Below the pieces are notes generated by a model. It had not been told where the DNA came from. It worked only from the letters and a program-made list of their open reading frames with translations, and did no database searches. A stretch of 64,000 nt of DNA from Fen-1362 sp049516395 (GTDB lineage Bacteria; Planctomycetota; Phycisphaerae; Sedimentisphaerales; Anaerobacaceae): NCBI GenBank assembly GCA_049516395.1, contig JBEKTD010000001.1:248001-312000 (forward strand). Reading direction: 5' to 3'. A program made the translations under genes and the position numbers. Of the stretch, positions 42,886-52,160 are shown piece after piece. Positions within the stretch are counted from its first letter, which is position 1, and each line of letters begins with the position of its first letter.

Positions 42886-44148
42886 CTAAAATGAAAGCCA
42901 TTCCTCGGCAAATGTTGCCAGGTCATCTATTTCGACAACCCCGTCCCGATTGAAATCAGCGCCGCTGCACCAGTTATTGCCCGCGTTGCAGTCGCTTCGG
43001 TTCCACTGGCTGGCAAAACCGGCGAAATCCTTGAAGTTATAGCCTTTGATAATCTCGACATCTGCCTGATGGGCGTTCCACATAGCAAGCATTTGCCCCA
43101 GCATTGAGGCGTGGTTGCTGTCCGTCCAGGACCACGTTAGCGCCCCGGCATAGCCGTTCTGATAGAGGTTTTCGTACGGAGCGGTTCCGCAGTCCGTGCA
43201 ACAGGTATTGCAACCCGGGGGCGGTGGATAGAACTCGGCAACGACGAGCGGTTTGTCGAGGCCCCAGTAGGAATATGGATGGTCGAATGGCGAACGCGCC
43301 GTGCCGGCCCAGTCGTAGTAGTGGACGCAGTAGAAATCCAGATACCCGTTCGGGTCTCCACCGGCGGTGATAAGCCGGGCATCGGTATAGTAGTTGTAGT
43401 TTCCGGAGCCCGCAGGTTTGTCGGTGGTGGCGTAGAAGGACCACGAACCGTTCGTTACCCTCGCATTTGGGTCAGCTCGATGAATGGCTCCTGCCATTTT
43501 ATTTACGGACCACTGGATATTTGACATGTCAACGCGAACAGCAGACCAGCCAAACTGAGTAGTCATTCCCTCCGGTTCGTTGAATATTTCCCATGCGACG
43601 ATTGCAGGGTGCCCCCGCAGCGCAGTCACCATCGGCACAAGGGAAGTATCAATATAAGCCTGCATCTTTGAACTGTTTGTAAGGATATTTTTATTCCAGT
43701 CAGTATGATTGTTATTGTTTTGCAGCATATCAAAAGACCACAGACAACACATCACGCTCACCTTGTGTGACCATGCATCGTCCAAAATGGTTTGCAAATC
43801 GGCGATGGTATTCGTCCCCGGCCCTATCACGGTGCCGTTGCTGTCAAATGCCGGAGTATAGGCGCCGGTGGTATGCAGCCAGAGCCGCATGCAGTTGCCT
43901 CCGTTGGCTTGAAACTGGCTGAAGACGCTGTCAAAATAAGTCATGTTCGGCGAATAGGTAGCGGGCCCGATGTCGTTGGCAAAATACTCCCATGCCAGGT
44001 TCGCCCCGTTGAGGAACAAGTCCTGATCGTTATAGTGGATGCGATTTGAAGCGGCGTATGTATAAACCGGCATCGCCAGACACAACAGCATACAAACAAC
44101 AATAGCTTCACTAAATCTTCTCTTCGAATTCAGCACACCAATCTCCAA
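42886..44148 (-). CDS. Secreted GH5-like beta-mannanase with dockerin-like tail
   Basis: The 420-residue protein has a signal peptide (AIVVCMLLCLAMPVYTYA) and a TIM barrel with LFLNGANLAWEYFANDIG, GGNCMRLWLHT, WEIFNEPEG (acid/base Glu), FYCVHYYDW and VVAEFYPPP (nucleophile Glu). This layout is that of clan GH-A mannanases such as GH5_7 relatives. The C-terminal 50 residues are dockerin-like: FKDFAGFASQWNRSDC, then NNWCSGADFNRDGVVEIDDL. A Cys cluster (CNTCCTDCG) precedes the last barrel strand and may form disulfides. Last gene of a three-gene minus-strand operon. Confidence 0.83.
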   Translation of the reverse strand: MEIGVLNSKRRFSEAIVVCMLLCLAMPVYTYAASNRIHYNDQDLFLNGANLAWEYFANDIGPATYSPNMTYFDSVFSQFQANGGNCMRLWLHTTGAYTPAFDSNGTVIGPGTNTIADLQTILDDAWSHKVSVMCCLWSFDMLQNNNNHTDWNKNILTNSSKMQAYIDTSLVPMVTALRGHPAIVAWEIFNEPEGMTTQFGWSAVRVDMSNIQWSVNKMAGAIHRADPNARVTNGSWSFYATTDKPAGSGNYNYYTDARLITAGGDPNGYLDFYCVHYYDWAGTARSPFDHPYSYWGLDKPLVVAEFYPPPPGCNTCCTDCGTAPYENLYQNGYAGALTWSWTDSNHASMLGQMLAMWNAHQADVEIIKGYNFKDFAGFASQWNRSDCNAGNNWCSGADFNRDGVVEIDDLATFAEEWLSF

Positions 44149-44184
44149 AACTCTAATTTTATGTGACAGTAAGAAACCTTTGCT

Positions 44185-46188
44185 TTAATTGGTTTCCAAA
44201 AGCCACCATTGAGCAAACGCCATCAGGTCATCAAGCCCGACGTTGCCGTCGCGGTCTCTGTCCGCCCCGTTGCACCAGGCGTTTGACCGGGAGCAATTGG
44301 TTTTCAGCCACTGGGGAGCGAAAATAGCGTAATCTTTGAAGTTGTATAAATAAGGCGACATATATATGCCGTCAATTACCTGCTGTGTTATACCCGGCCC
44401 TTGCCAAGCGACAGCGACGAGGTTGCCTCCGGTGCCTTGTTTATGGAGAACTTCGATGTAATATTTTTGGCCGGCGACGAGTGAAATCAGCGATGACGTC
44501 TGCGAAGTATATTTGGTCCACTCATATTGGCCCGTCCAGCCCGATACATAGGCAATCTGGACAGCGTGGCACGGGTCGGCGTCTGTACTAAGCAATAACT
44601 GACTGGAATCATCGCTTGCAATCCAGAAGGTATAATTGCCGTTGGCTGGTGGATACACATACCCGCGAATTCGTGTTCCGTAATTATCCGCATTCGACCA
44701 GTAAACCGGACCTTCCAGCGTCGTAATAAGTTCTCTGCCGTTGGGGTCAGATGGATAATTTATATCCGAAGTCAAGTTGCTCACCGCTGTTCCCGTAATT
44801 TCCGTCCACCACTCGCGTAGAATAAAACCTGTTGCCCCGCCGCTGTAGGCGGTGATTCGAACATCCGGCGATGTCTTTGTCAGGCTGTTGTTGTCCGTTG
44901 CCCTGACATATAAATCGTATTTGCCCACAGGTATATTGTTCCACGTTAAGGTATAAGGGGCTGTTGTATCCTCGCCTAATTTTGTGCTCCCCTGATAAAA
45001 CTCAACCTTGGTGACAAAACCTTCACGGTCGTATGCGTTGGCGTCTATAACAATACTGTCCCCGGCCTTAAATTGATCGCCGTCCATAGGTGAGGTGACG
45101 TAAGCGATTGGCCTGCGGTCGGTGGCGACTCCGACCGGCTGATTGGCGTCTTTCTTTTCATAAAGTTTATCTTTCACGAAACCGCCCATTTCACCTTCGC
45201 CAATGCGCAGAGTCCAGTCCGTCCAGAACATCGGCGGCCCCCAGTCGTAACTGGCTACCCATGCCGTGTTGCTTATTCCGTATTGCTCGCGGAAGTCCAT
45301 CAACGGCTGTCCATATCCCGTAATTGTCCCGTTCAACAGGTCGTTGGGGTCGGGGCTTCCGCTCTGGCTGAATCCCCATTCGGTCATAATAATCGGATAG
45401 ACAGCGGCGCAGGTTGTTATATTGTTCGTGTACCAAGATGGATTGCCGGCTTTCCAGTGGCCTGGGTAAATATGTGATACCATAACAATATCATCCCCGA
45501 TAAGGGGATAACTGGCCGCAGGCCCGATTGTCGTGTCCCAGCTCGGTCCGCCCACAAGGATGATATTGTCTGGTGCGTAAGTCCGAACGATATTAATCCA
45601 CGTCTGCATATCATTGCGGACGCTTAACCAGTTCTTCGTATCATCGCCCATATTTGTGTTTATGGATTCGTTAAAAAGCTCGAAAAAGACGTGGTTGTCG
45701 TTGGCGAACCTCGGCGCCATATAGGCCCAGAACTGGCTTGTCGAAGCAACGTGGTCGTATGTGTTGGCTATATAGTGCCAGTCGATGATGGCGTACATAT
45801 CCTTGGTTTTGCAGTAATCGACGACTGTCCTGAGGAGATTGTACAGGTCGTTATTATCCGGGCTGAAAGGATGCGGCCAGCCGCTTACTGAATCAGGCGG
45901 GGTAATGTTAATTCTGATAATTTTTGGATACCAGCCGGGAGAAGTACCCTGAGAATCGCTTTTATTCGTTATGCGGTCAATCATAGCGATTGCGCCGCCT
46001 TCCCAGTCCTGAAGGAAACCCAAATCAATCAAATCGATGCCCCTCAGGACGACAATATTGCCGTTGGGGTCTTTGATTTTGTTGCCATCCACGTGCAAAC
46101 GGGGTATGACGGCATAAACCGGCGTGAGCGAACAAACAAGCAGGCATAAAATACCGGCTTTTATGGCCTTTTTGTTCGTCTTCATCAT
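44185..46188 (-). CDS. Secreted GH5 enzyme with Ig-like, PA14 and dockerin-like domains
   Basis: The start at 46188 has a GAGGAGG site; the upstream extension to 46248 is rejected. After a signal peptide (AGILCLLVCSLTPVYA) comes a GH5 domain with FFELFNESINT (Glu kept, usual Pro changed to Ser) and IMTEWGFSQSG (nucleophile Glu). An Ig-like module follows (VEFYQGSTKLGEDTTAPY), then a PA14-like domain (WIASDDSSQLLLSTDADP) and the dockerin-like tail (FKDYAIFAPQWLKTNC, AWCNGADRDRDGNVGLDDL). The catalytic domain is a close paralogue of the large GH5 at 39434. It lies 32 bases after the GH26 gene. Confidence 0.87.
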   Translation of the reverse strand: MMKTNKKAIKAGILCLLVCSLTPVYAVIPRLHVDGNKIKDPNGNIVVLRGIDLIDLGFLQDWEGGAIAMIDRITNKSDSQGTSPGWYPKIIRINITPPDSVSGWPHPFSPDNNDLYNLLRTVVDYCKTKDMYAIIDWHYIANTYDHVASTSQFWAYMAPRFANDNHVFFELFNESINTNMGDDTKNWLSVRNDMQTWINIVRTYAPDNIILVGGPSWDTTIGPAASYPLIGDDIVMVSHIYPGHWKAGNPSWYTNNITTCAAVYPIIMTEWGFSQSGSPDPNDLLNGTITGYGQPLMDFREQYGISNTAWVASYDWGPPMFWTDWTLRIGEGEMGGFVKDKLYEKKDANQPVGVATDRRPIAYVTSPMDGDQFKAGDSIVIDANAYDREGFVTKVEFYQGSTKLGEDTTAPYTLTWNNIPVGKYDLYVRATDNNSLTKTSPDVRITAYSGGATGFILREWWTEITGTAVSNLTSDINYPSDPNGRELITTLEGPVYWSNADNYGTRIRGYVYPPANGNYTFWIASDDSSQLLLSTDADPCHAVQIAYVSGWTGQYEWTKYTSQTSSLISLVAGQKYYIEVLHKQGTGGNLVAVAWQGPGITQQVIDGIYMSPYLYNFKDYAIFAPQWLKTNCSRSNAWCNGADRDRDGNVGLDDLMAFAQWWLLETN

Positions 46189-46219
46189 TACAACCTCCTC
46201 ATAATTTTTTATAAAAACT

Positions 46220-48211
46220 TTAAATGCCGCTGAGCCAGCTTTCAGCAAATGACTTCAGGTCGTCGAGAAGGACAGAGCCGTTCTGGCTGAAGTCAAAACC
46301 GCTGCACCAGTTATTGGCCGGGCCGCAATTGGTGTGCTTCCACTGCTGGCCGAAATCGGCAAAATCCTTAAAGTCGCCTGCCCTGGGAAATTCAATCTCG
46401 ATATAATCAACATAGAAGTAGCCCCAGTTATGCTGGATACGAACAGTGTTGGAGCCGGCATTCAGCGATATATTTCCGAACGCGAAACTGGCCCAAGTGC
46501 TGTTGGTATTTGTGAACACAGGCGACCATATCTCAGAGCCATTAACCAGGACTGTGTTTGTTTTGTCGCCCCAGCCGCTCGGTATCAGGTATCGAATCGT
46601 CAAAGGATAATTTCCCGCCTTGCTGCAGGTTACGGTAAAATTGATTCCTGTTCCTCCGCTGCCGTTAAAATACATTGAACCGGTGCCGGAATAAGGGGGG
46701 AAACTCGTGCTGAAGGTAGGCCCGTTGACCTCCCTTACGGCGTTTTCCGCTTCATAGCGTACAATCTTCGTCGGCAATGGGATCCCGACCGTTATATTAA
46801 CTTCCTGAGAATCGCTCCTTAGCCCGTTATTATCTGTGGCTACAGCCCTGAGGACATAAGCTCCTACGGGCGCATTGGTCCAGGAAAAGCTGTAAGGCGA
46901 GTTGGTGTCTTCGCCCAGTTTGACGTCATTCTTATAAAACTCCACTTTGGTAACAGCGCCGCAGGGGTCACAGGCATCAGCGGAAATTGTGATATTGGCG
47001 CCGAAAGTGAATCTTGCGCCTTCGGCGGGCTGCGTAATCGATACAATGGGAGCGCCGCCCGTAACAGGATAGTGTTTCCAGTCAATCAGCTCATCAAGGG
47101 TAATAATATCTGCGTCATGATAGACGGAATTGAGAAAACTTTGGTTCACGTCTTCAATAAAGCTGCCCGACCACACAGAAAACCAGCTCCACCAAACTTT
47201 ATCAGCCCTGATTTTGTTGGGGTCAGGAAGGATTCCGGATTCGGACAGCGTGACCAGCTTAACCCCCTCAAAATGACTCTGGGTATCCAGCCAATATCCA
47301 ACCATACTGGTGTTTGGGTCGCTTGGATAAATGTCCATCCCCACAATATCAACGTAGTTATCACCCGGATACCACGCCGGGTCACCGACGGTATAGACCC
47401 AAATCAGGTTGTGTAAACCATGATAATTAACATAGCGGTCGTGCATGAGCCGCCATAACTGAATAAAAGGCCCTGGCCCTTTTGCTCCCCACCAGAACCA
47501 TCCGCCGGATGCCTCATGAAGAGGTCTCCAGAGCAGGGGCAGATTCGCATCCCGGAATTTTTTTAACTGCACGGCGATTGCATCCATGTCGCTAATCAGC
47601 AGTTGGTATCTCGTGCCGTTGGGGTCGGCAAGAACTGCCTGAATATCAAATGTTGTGGCATAAGTATAAAAGCCGCTCCACCATGGAGCGTTCTGGTCAT
47701 CGATTAAATCTGTGGGTGCGTTCCAGTGCCAGCTCGAACTGAGAATTCCTCCGCCTGAGTTGGCCCAGCTTATGTAACTTTCGACCGTGCCGGTCGGATT
47801 AGCGCCGTGCGCGATACGAGAGGGCGAGTAATCTATTAAATCAAGAACGCCAACGGCGGGCCATTTTCCGGTAACGGAGTAGATGTAGTTCATTTCGCTC
47901 ATATCCTGTTGGCCGGAGAGAACCTGCTGTCCGTAATAATCCACCAAAAAGGACATAAGAGATTTCGTCTCACTTGTTGCATTGGGGTCAGTGAGTGTTT
48001 TCGGCGGACGGACAAGTCCTATCGACCCGCTCATTATTAAACTGCTGATGGCCAAACTGCTGCTGACCTGCATGCCAGAAACGGGTAGCGTTGTAAAGAA
48101 AAAGAATGCTAAAAGCAATGCTGCCCGGAATCGCTTCGCGAAAACATTGGGTGTCGCTAAACAGAAAAGCGTAAGACCGACAACGGCTTCAATGAATCTT
48201 CCCTTTTTCAT
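46220..48211 (-). CDS. Secreted GH26 beta-mannanase with Ig-like, CBM35-like and dockerin-like domains
   Basis: From 48211 the protein has 663 residues. The GH26 domain contains LSGQQDMSEMNYI, LLWRPLHEASGGWFWWG (acid/base Glu) and LVTLSESGILPDP (nucleophile Glu). It is followed by an Ig-like module, a CBM35-like domain (RYEAENAVREVNG to VDYIEIEFP) that binds mannan-type sugars in related enzymes, and the dockerin-like tail (NNWCSGFDFSQNGSVLLDDL). The N-terminus holds two consecutive hydrophobic signal-like segments. GH26 enzymes cut beta-1,4-mannan. First gene of its operon. Confidence 0.9.
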   Translation of the reverse strand: MKKGRFIEAVVGLTLFCLATPNVFAKRFRAALLLAFFFFTTLPVSGMQVSSSLAISSLIMSGSIGLVRPPKTLTDPNATSETKSLMSFLVDYYGQQVLSGQQDMSEMNYIYSVTGKWPAVGVLDLIDYSPSRIAHGANPTGTVESYISWANSGGGILSSSWHWNAPTDLIDDQNAPWWSGFYTYATTFDIQAVLADPNGTRYQLLISDMDAIAVQLKKFRDANLPLLWRPLHEASGGWFWWGAKGPGPFIQLWRLMHDRYVNYHGLHNLIWVYTVGDPAWYPGDNYVDIVGMDIYPSDPNTSMVGYWLDTQSHFEGVKLVTLSESGILPDPNKIRADKVWWSWFSVWSGSFIEDVNQSFLNSVYHDADIITLDELIDWKHYPVTGGAPIVSITQPAEGARFTFGANITISADACDPCGAVTKVEFYKNDVKLGEDTNSPYSFSWTNAPVGAYVLRAVATDNNGLRSDSQEVNITVGIPLPTKIVRYEAENAVREVNGPTFSTSFPPYSGTGSMYFNGSGGTGINFTVTCSKAGNYPLTIRYLIPSGWGDKTNTVLVNGSEIWSPVFTNTNSTWASFAFGNISLNAGSNTVRIQHNWGYFYVDYIEIEFPRAGDFKDFADFGQQWKHTNCGPANNWCSGFDFSQNGSVLLDDLKSFAESWLSGI

Positions 48212-48551
48212 CACTCTGGTTTCCACAAAGACAAAGCAACGTCCGATATGGCTAAAAAAGTTTGTAAGACAACCATATTTATTTGGGGGGGCGTGCTGAT
48301 GGTGGTCATAGGCACACTTCAACATTTGATTCTGGCGTTCACCTTATGACCAACAGTTTATCATAATTTGCCGGCCTAATCAAGTTTAAACCAGGCAAAA
48401 GGGGTGATTTTGGGAAGAAAGGCGATTGGCTTATGCAAGAGTGGGATTTGTGCTATCCAAACCACAATAAATCCGGCCGAATCGGTATTGCTAATTGCCG
48501 GATGATGGATTATCATTACAGTTTACTTTATTATTAAACGGGGAAGCAGTT
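48212..48551. other. Divergent intergenic region between GH26 and BamD-like genes
   Basis: It holds the minus-strand GH26 promoter (listed separately) and must hold the plus-strand promoter of the envelope operon. No good consensus for the latter was found. No small gene is seen. Confidence 0.4.
48355..48383 (-). promoter_or_regulatory. Probable promoter of the GH26 operon
   Basis: On the minus strand: TTGATT (48383-48378), a 17-base spacer and TAAACT (48360-48355), in the context TTATGATAAACT shared with the large GH5 promoter. Confidence 0.5.
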
Positions 48552-49502
48552 GTGCGAAAGCTCGGTATATTGGCAATTTTGTTGACAGCAGCGAGTTTGG
48601 TCTTGCCGACGGGGCGGGTTGCCCTTTGCGCAGAAACATTGCGATTGGATGAGCAGGGCCAGTTACAAAAGGCGGCGGACAGCAATGATGAGCAGTATCT
48701 GCTGCGGGTAGCGGAAATAAAAAAGCTTGTTGACGCGGGTAAGCCGGATGCGGTCAAAAAAGCCGCTGAACAGCTTAAGAAGGATTTTCCCGGTGTTGCC
48801 GGCAAGGACTTCGGTTCATTTATGAAAGCCGAGGTGCATTTGGCTGGCGGCAAGCTGACCAAGGCGGTAAAACAATACGATGATTTTATGGATAAATACC
48901 CCATCAGTCCCCTGAAAGACGCTGCACTTAACCGGCAATTTGAAATCGCGACAGAATTTCTGGCGGGCCGCAAGAAGACAGTTCTTATATTCAGGGTCAG
49001 TGCTTTCGAGGATGGCGTAAAGATAATGGAAAAAATCAGCGACCGGACAGGCACCGCGGATATAGCGAAAAATGCCCTGCTGTCTGTCGCGCGCAGTTAC
49101 GAAAAACGCAAACAGTATAACGAAGCGTATCTCAAGTGGTCGGAAATATCGATGCGCTGGCCCACGGGCGAAATAGCCAAAGATGCGCTGCTGGCGATGG
49201 CGAGGACCAAATACGAGGCGTATCGCGGGTCGGTGTATGACGGGTCGAGCTTAATCAGCGCAAAAACCTATTACGAGAATTTTAAACTGCGTTACCCCCA
49301 AGAGGCGCAGGAACTGAAGGTAGATGAAATTTTAACTCGTATCAGCGAACAACTGGCCGAGAAGAACCTGTTGATAGCGAGGTATTACGAAAGGACCGGC
49401 AGCGCCGGGCCGGCTAATATGTATTACCAGATGGTTGTTGACAACTGGCCGAATACCAAAGCGGCAGAGGCGGCGAAAGAAAAGCTGAGTAAAAAGAATT
49501 AA
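48552..49502 (+). CDS. BamD/YfiO-like outer-membrane assembly repeat protein
   Basis: The GTG at 48552, with GGGGAAG upstream, gives a signal peptide (LGILAILLTAASLVLPTGRVALC); a start at 48495 would hide it. The 316-residue mature region is made of TPR-like helical repeats (AEQLKKDFPG, AVKQYDDFMDKYPISPLKDAA, YYQMVVDNWPNTKAAEAAKEKL) as in BamD. A Cys near residue 30 does not fit a standard lipobox. It precedes the LptE-like gene and ftsH, giving an envelope-biogenesis cluster. Confidence 0.75.
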   Translation: MRKLGILAILLTAASLVLPTGRVALCAETLRLDEQGQLQKAADSNDEQYLLRVAEIKKLVDAGKPDAVKKAAEQLKKDFPGVAGKDFGSFMKAEVHLAGGKLTKAVKQYDDFMDKYPISPLKDAALNRQFEIATEFLAGRKKTVLIFRVSAFEDGVKIMEKISDRTGTADIAKNALLSVARSYEKRKQYNEAYLKWSEISMRWPTGEIAKDALLAMARTKYEAYRGSVYDGSSLISAKTYYENFKLRYPQEAQELKVDEILTRISEQLAEKNLLIARYYERTGSAGPANMYYQMVVDNWPNTKAAEAAKEKLSKKN

Positions 49503-49600
49503 GAATGAAGAATTCAGAATTTAGAATTAAGAATGAAAAATCAGGAGATGGAAGAATCACTCTACCGTTCTCAATTCTCAATTCTCAATTCTTAATTTGC
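49502..49600. repeat. A/T-rich inverted repeat element inside the LptE-like gene start
   Basis: Left arms of the GAATTTAGAATTAAGAATG type and right arms of repeated TCTCAATTC form an inverted repeat. The 15-mer at 49583-49597 recurs, reverse-complemented and identical, at 62536-62550. The element encodes the first 30 or so residues of the lipoprotein. Confidence 0.7.
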
Positions 49601-50086
49601 CGTCTGTCTTCCGTCTTCTGTCTTCTGGCTCTTTCCGGCTGCGCAGGTTACAGCAACACATCGCTGTACCCGAAAGATGTCGCGACTGTTTACGTGGAAA
49701 TGTTTGACAACCAGAGTTTCAGACGCGGCATAGAGTATGAGCTGACCGACGCCCTGGCGAAGCGCATAGAATCGCAGACGCCCTACAAGATAGTTTCGAA
49801 CCGTGACAAAGCCGATACCGTAATAAGCGGGCATATAGCGCAGGTCAAAGAGTCGGTTTTGACCACTGAACGCCAGATAGGCAGGGCGATGGAGAAAAAT
49901 ATCGAGCTTCGGGCCGTGGTGAGCTGGAAGAACCTGCGGACCGGAGAACTGTTGATAGATAATAAAACAGTAAGCGCGTCAGCCAACTACTCGGAATGGC
50001 AAAGCCAGAGTTTCGCATACGGCTCGACGCTTGCGGCAAACTCGCTTGCGGTGCGAATCGTGGAACTGATGGAATCTAAATGGTAG
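49505..50086 (+). CDS. LptE-like LPS-assembly lipoprotein
   Basis: The 193-residue protein has a lipobox LALSGCAGY with Cys near residue 47, then a small alpha/beta domain (VYVEMFDNQSFRRGIEYELTDALAKRIE). That domain matches planctomycete LptE-family proteins, which partner LptD in placing lipopolysaccharide in the outer membrane. The first ~40 residues (starting MKNSEFRIKNEKSGDG) are encoded by a low-complexity inverted repeat, so the true start may be internal. The signal core (FLICRLSSVFCLLAL) itself comes from CTTCTGTC-like repeats. It is 3 bases after the BamD-like gene. Confidence 0.78.
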   Translation: MKNSEFRIKNEKSGDGRITLPFSILNSQFLICRLSSVFCLLALSGCAGYSNTSLYPKDVATVYVEMFDNQSFRRGIEYELTDALAKRIESQTPYKIVSNRDKADTVISGHIAQVKESVLTTERQIGRAMEKNIELRAVVSWKNLRTGELLIDNKTVSASANYSEWQSQSFAYGSTLAANSLAVRIVELMESKW

Positions 50087-50128
50087 CCGCCGGGTTTTGT
50101 GTCCTGATGCCTTAGCGGCAAAATTGAT

Positions 50129-52120
50129 ATGGTCGAAAATCGAAAGAAAAAAAACGACTCGGGTAGATTCGAGAAAAAAGATTTACCCGGGAAAAATCCG
50201 ATGATGCCCCGCAACGGGCCGTTTAATCTGCTTTTGATTGCGGGCGTGATAATAACGGTAATGCTGCTGGTTCAGCAGTTGACGCCGCGAGTCGATACGC
50301 TCAGATACGACGAGTTTGTTACGCATCTTCGCGATGGGCATATCGAAAAGGTTGTTCTCAGCGAAACCGACATCAGCGGCCAGTTCAAACAGGAGTGGAC
50401 GGCAAGCAAGGGACAAAAAGCCGCGAAGGAATTCGTCGTTACATACAGGTCAGGCGGCGTTCTCGATGATGACCTGAAAAAGCTGCTGTCTGAGCAGATT
50501 GAAAAAGGCGGCCTGAAGGTTGAGCAGAGCAAAGAGCGCGTCTGGCTGTGGAACCTGCTTGGTATGCTGTTTCCCCTTGTTCTTGTGGGCCTGTTTTTAT
50601 ACCTGATGTTTGCGCGTAATCTTCGCGGCGGGGCGGGCGGTATGCTGATGTCATTCGGCAGAAGCAAGCATCGCCTGCACGATAAAGAAAAAGTAAAAAT
50701 CACTTTCGAGGACGTTGCCGGGATAGACGAAGCCAAGGAAGAGGTTGCGGAGATAATCGAGTTTTTGAGAAATCCCAAGAAATTCCAGCGGCTCGGCGGA
50801 CGCATACCTCGCGGCGTATTGCTTGTGGGGCCTCCTGGCTGCGGCAAAACGCTTTTGGCAAAAGCCATCGCGGGCGAGGCGGATGTTCCGTTTTACAGCA
50901 TATCGGGAAGCGATTTTGTCGAGATGTTCGTTGGCGTCGGCGCGTCGAGGGTGCGGGACTTATTCAAACAAGCCAAAGACAGCTCACCCTGTATCATATT
51001 TCTTGATGAAATTGACGCCGTGGGGCGCAGACGCAGCGCGAGTTTCGCGGGCGGCGGCCACGATGAACGGGAGCAAACACTAAACGCAATACTGGTTGAG
51101 ATGGACGGGTTCGATACCGATGACCAGGTGATTGTGATGGCGGCCACAAATCGCTCGGACATACTGGATAGCGCGTTAACCAGGCCGGGGCGATTCGACA
51201 GGCAGGTTGTGGTGCCTTTGCCTGACCTCAAGGGCCGGATGGAGATACTCAGGGTTCACGCCAAAAAGGTCAAGCTTGGTCCCGATGTGAACCTCGAACG
51301 AGCAGCTCGCGGGACGCCGATGTTCAGCGGCGCGGATCTTGCGGCGATTATCAACGAGGCGGCGCTGGCGGCGACTATGGCCAACAAGGATTTCATCGAA
51401 AGCGCAGACCTCGAAGAGGCCAGAGACAAAGTTCGCTGGGGTCGTGCCAAGAAAAGCAGGGTAATCGACCAGAAGGAACGGGAGATAACTGCCTTCCACG
51501 AGGCGGGACATACGCTTGTGCAGTCATTATTGAAAGAGGCCGACCCCCTTCATAAAGTCAGCATTATCCCTCGCGGGCCGATGGGCGGGGCGACATTTGC
51601 GCTGCCGGAAAAGGACCGCACACTGTTTACGAAAAAATATTGTATGGCGCTGCTGCAGGTTTGTTTCGGAGGCAGAATCGCGGAAGAAATGTTCTGCGAA
51701 GACATATCGAGCGGGGCGCAATCGGATATCCAGCAGGCGACACGGATAGCCAAACAAATGGTGCTGACCTGGGGGATGAGCGAACGGCTGGGGCCTGTCA
51801 GTTACGAGGCGGATGCCGGGCTTGCGGAGACATTCTACGGGCTGCTTCCCGAGAAGGAGTATTCCGAGAAGACCGCCGAAGTAATAGATTCAGAGGTCAA
51901 GCGGATAACCGACGAGGCGTTTAACAGTGCTCGTGAGCTGATTGAACATAACAGGGACAATGTCGAGCATATAGCCAGGGCGCTTCTCAAGTATGAGACG
52001 CTCGATGCGGAAGACGTGAAGATTATTATCGCGGGCGGCTCTCTCGATAAGCCGACGGTGGCGGATTTACTTGCGGTTGAGCAGGCGAAAGACAAAAAAG
52101 CCGCCGAAGAAAAAAAATAA
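50129..52120 (+). CDS. ftsH: ATP-dependent zinc metalloprotease FtsH
   Basis: The 663-residue membrane protease has two N-terminal helices (about 32-50 and 138-158) around a periplasmic segment. Its AAA domain carries Walker A GPPGCGKT near residue 235 and Walker B IIFLDEID near 290. The peptidase domain has the zinc motif HEAGH at 457-461. It degrades misfolded and short-lived membrane and cytosolic proteins. The length is normal. The N-terminus is very basic (MVENRKKKNDSGRFEKKD), as in other planctomycete FtsH proteins. Confidence 0.97.
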   Translation: MVENRKKKNDSGRFEKKDLPGKNPMMPRNGPFNLLLIAGVIITVMLLVQQLTPRVDTLRYDEFVTHLRDGHIEKVVLSETDISGQFKQEWTASKGQKAAKEFVVTYRSGGVLDDDLKKLLSEQIEKGGLKVEQSKERVWLWNLLGMLFPLVLVGLFLYLMFARNLRGGAGGMLMSFGRSKHRLHDKEKVKITFEDVAGIDEAKEEVAEIIEFLRNPKKFQRLGGRIPRGVLLVGPPGCGKTLLAKAIAGEADVPFYSISGSDFVEMFVGVGASRVRDLFKQAKDSSPCIIFLDEIDAVGRRRSASFAGGGHDEREQTLNAILVEMDGFDTDDQVIVMAATNRSDILDSALTRPGRFDRQVVVPLPDLKGRMEILRVHAKKVKLGPDVNLERAARGTPMFSGADLAAIINEAALAATMANKDFIESADLEEARDKVRWGRAKKSRVIDQKEREITAFHEAGHTLVQSLLKEADPLHKVSIIPRGPMGGATFALPEKDRTLFTKKYCMALLQVCFGGRIAEEMFCEDISSGAQSDIQQATRIAKQMVLTWGMSERLGPVSYEADAGLAETFYGLLPEKEYSEKTAEVIDSEVKRITDEAFNSARELIEHNRDNVEHIARALLKYETLDAEDVKIIIAGGSLDKPTVADLLAVEQAKDKKAAEEKK

Positions 52121-52160
52121 AAGGCGGGCGTTTCAATATTTTTAATCCTTCGATGGGGAT

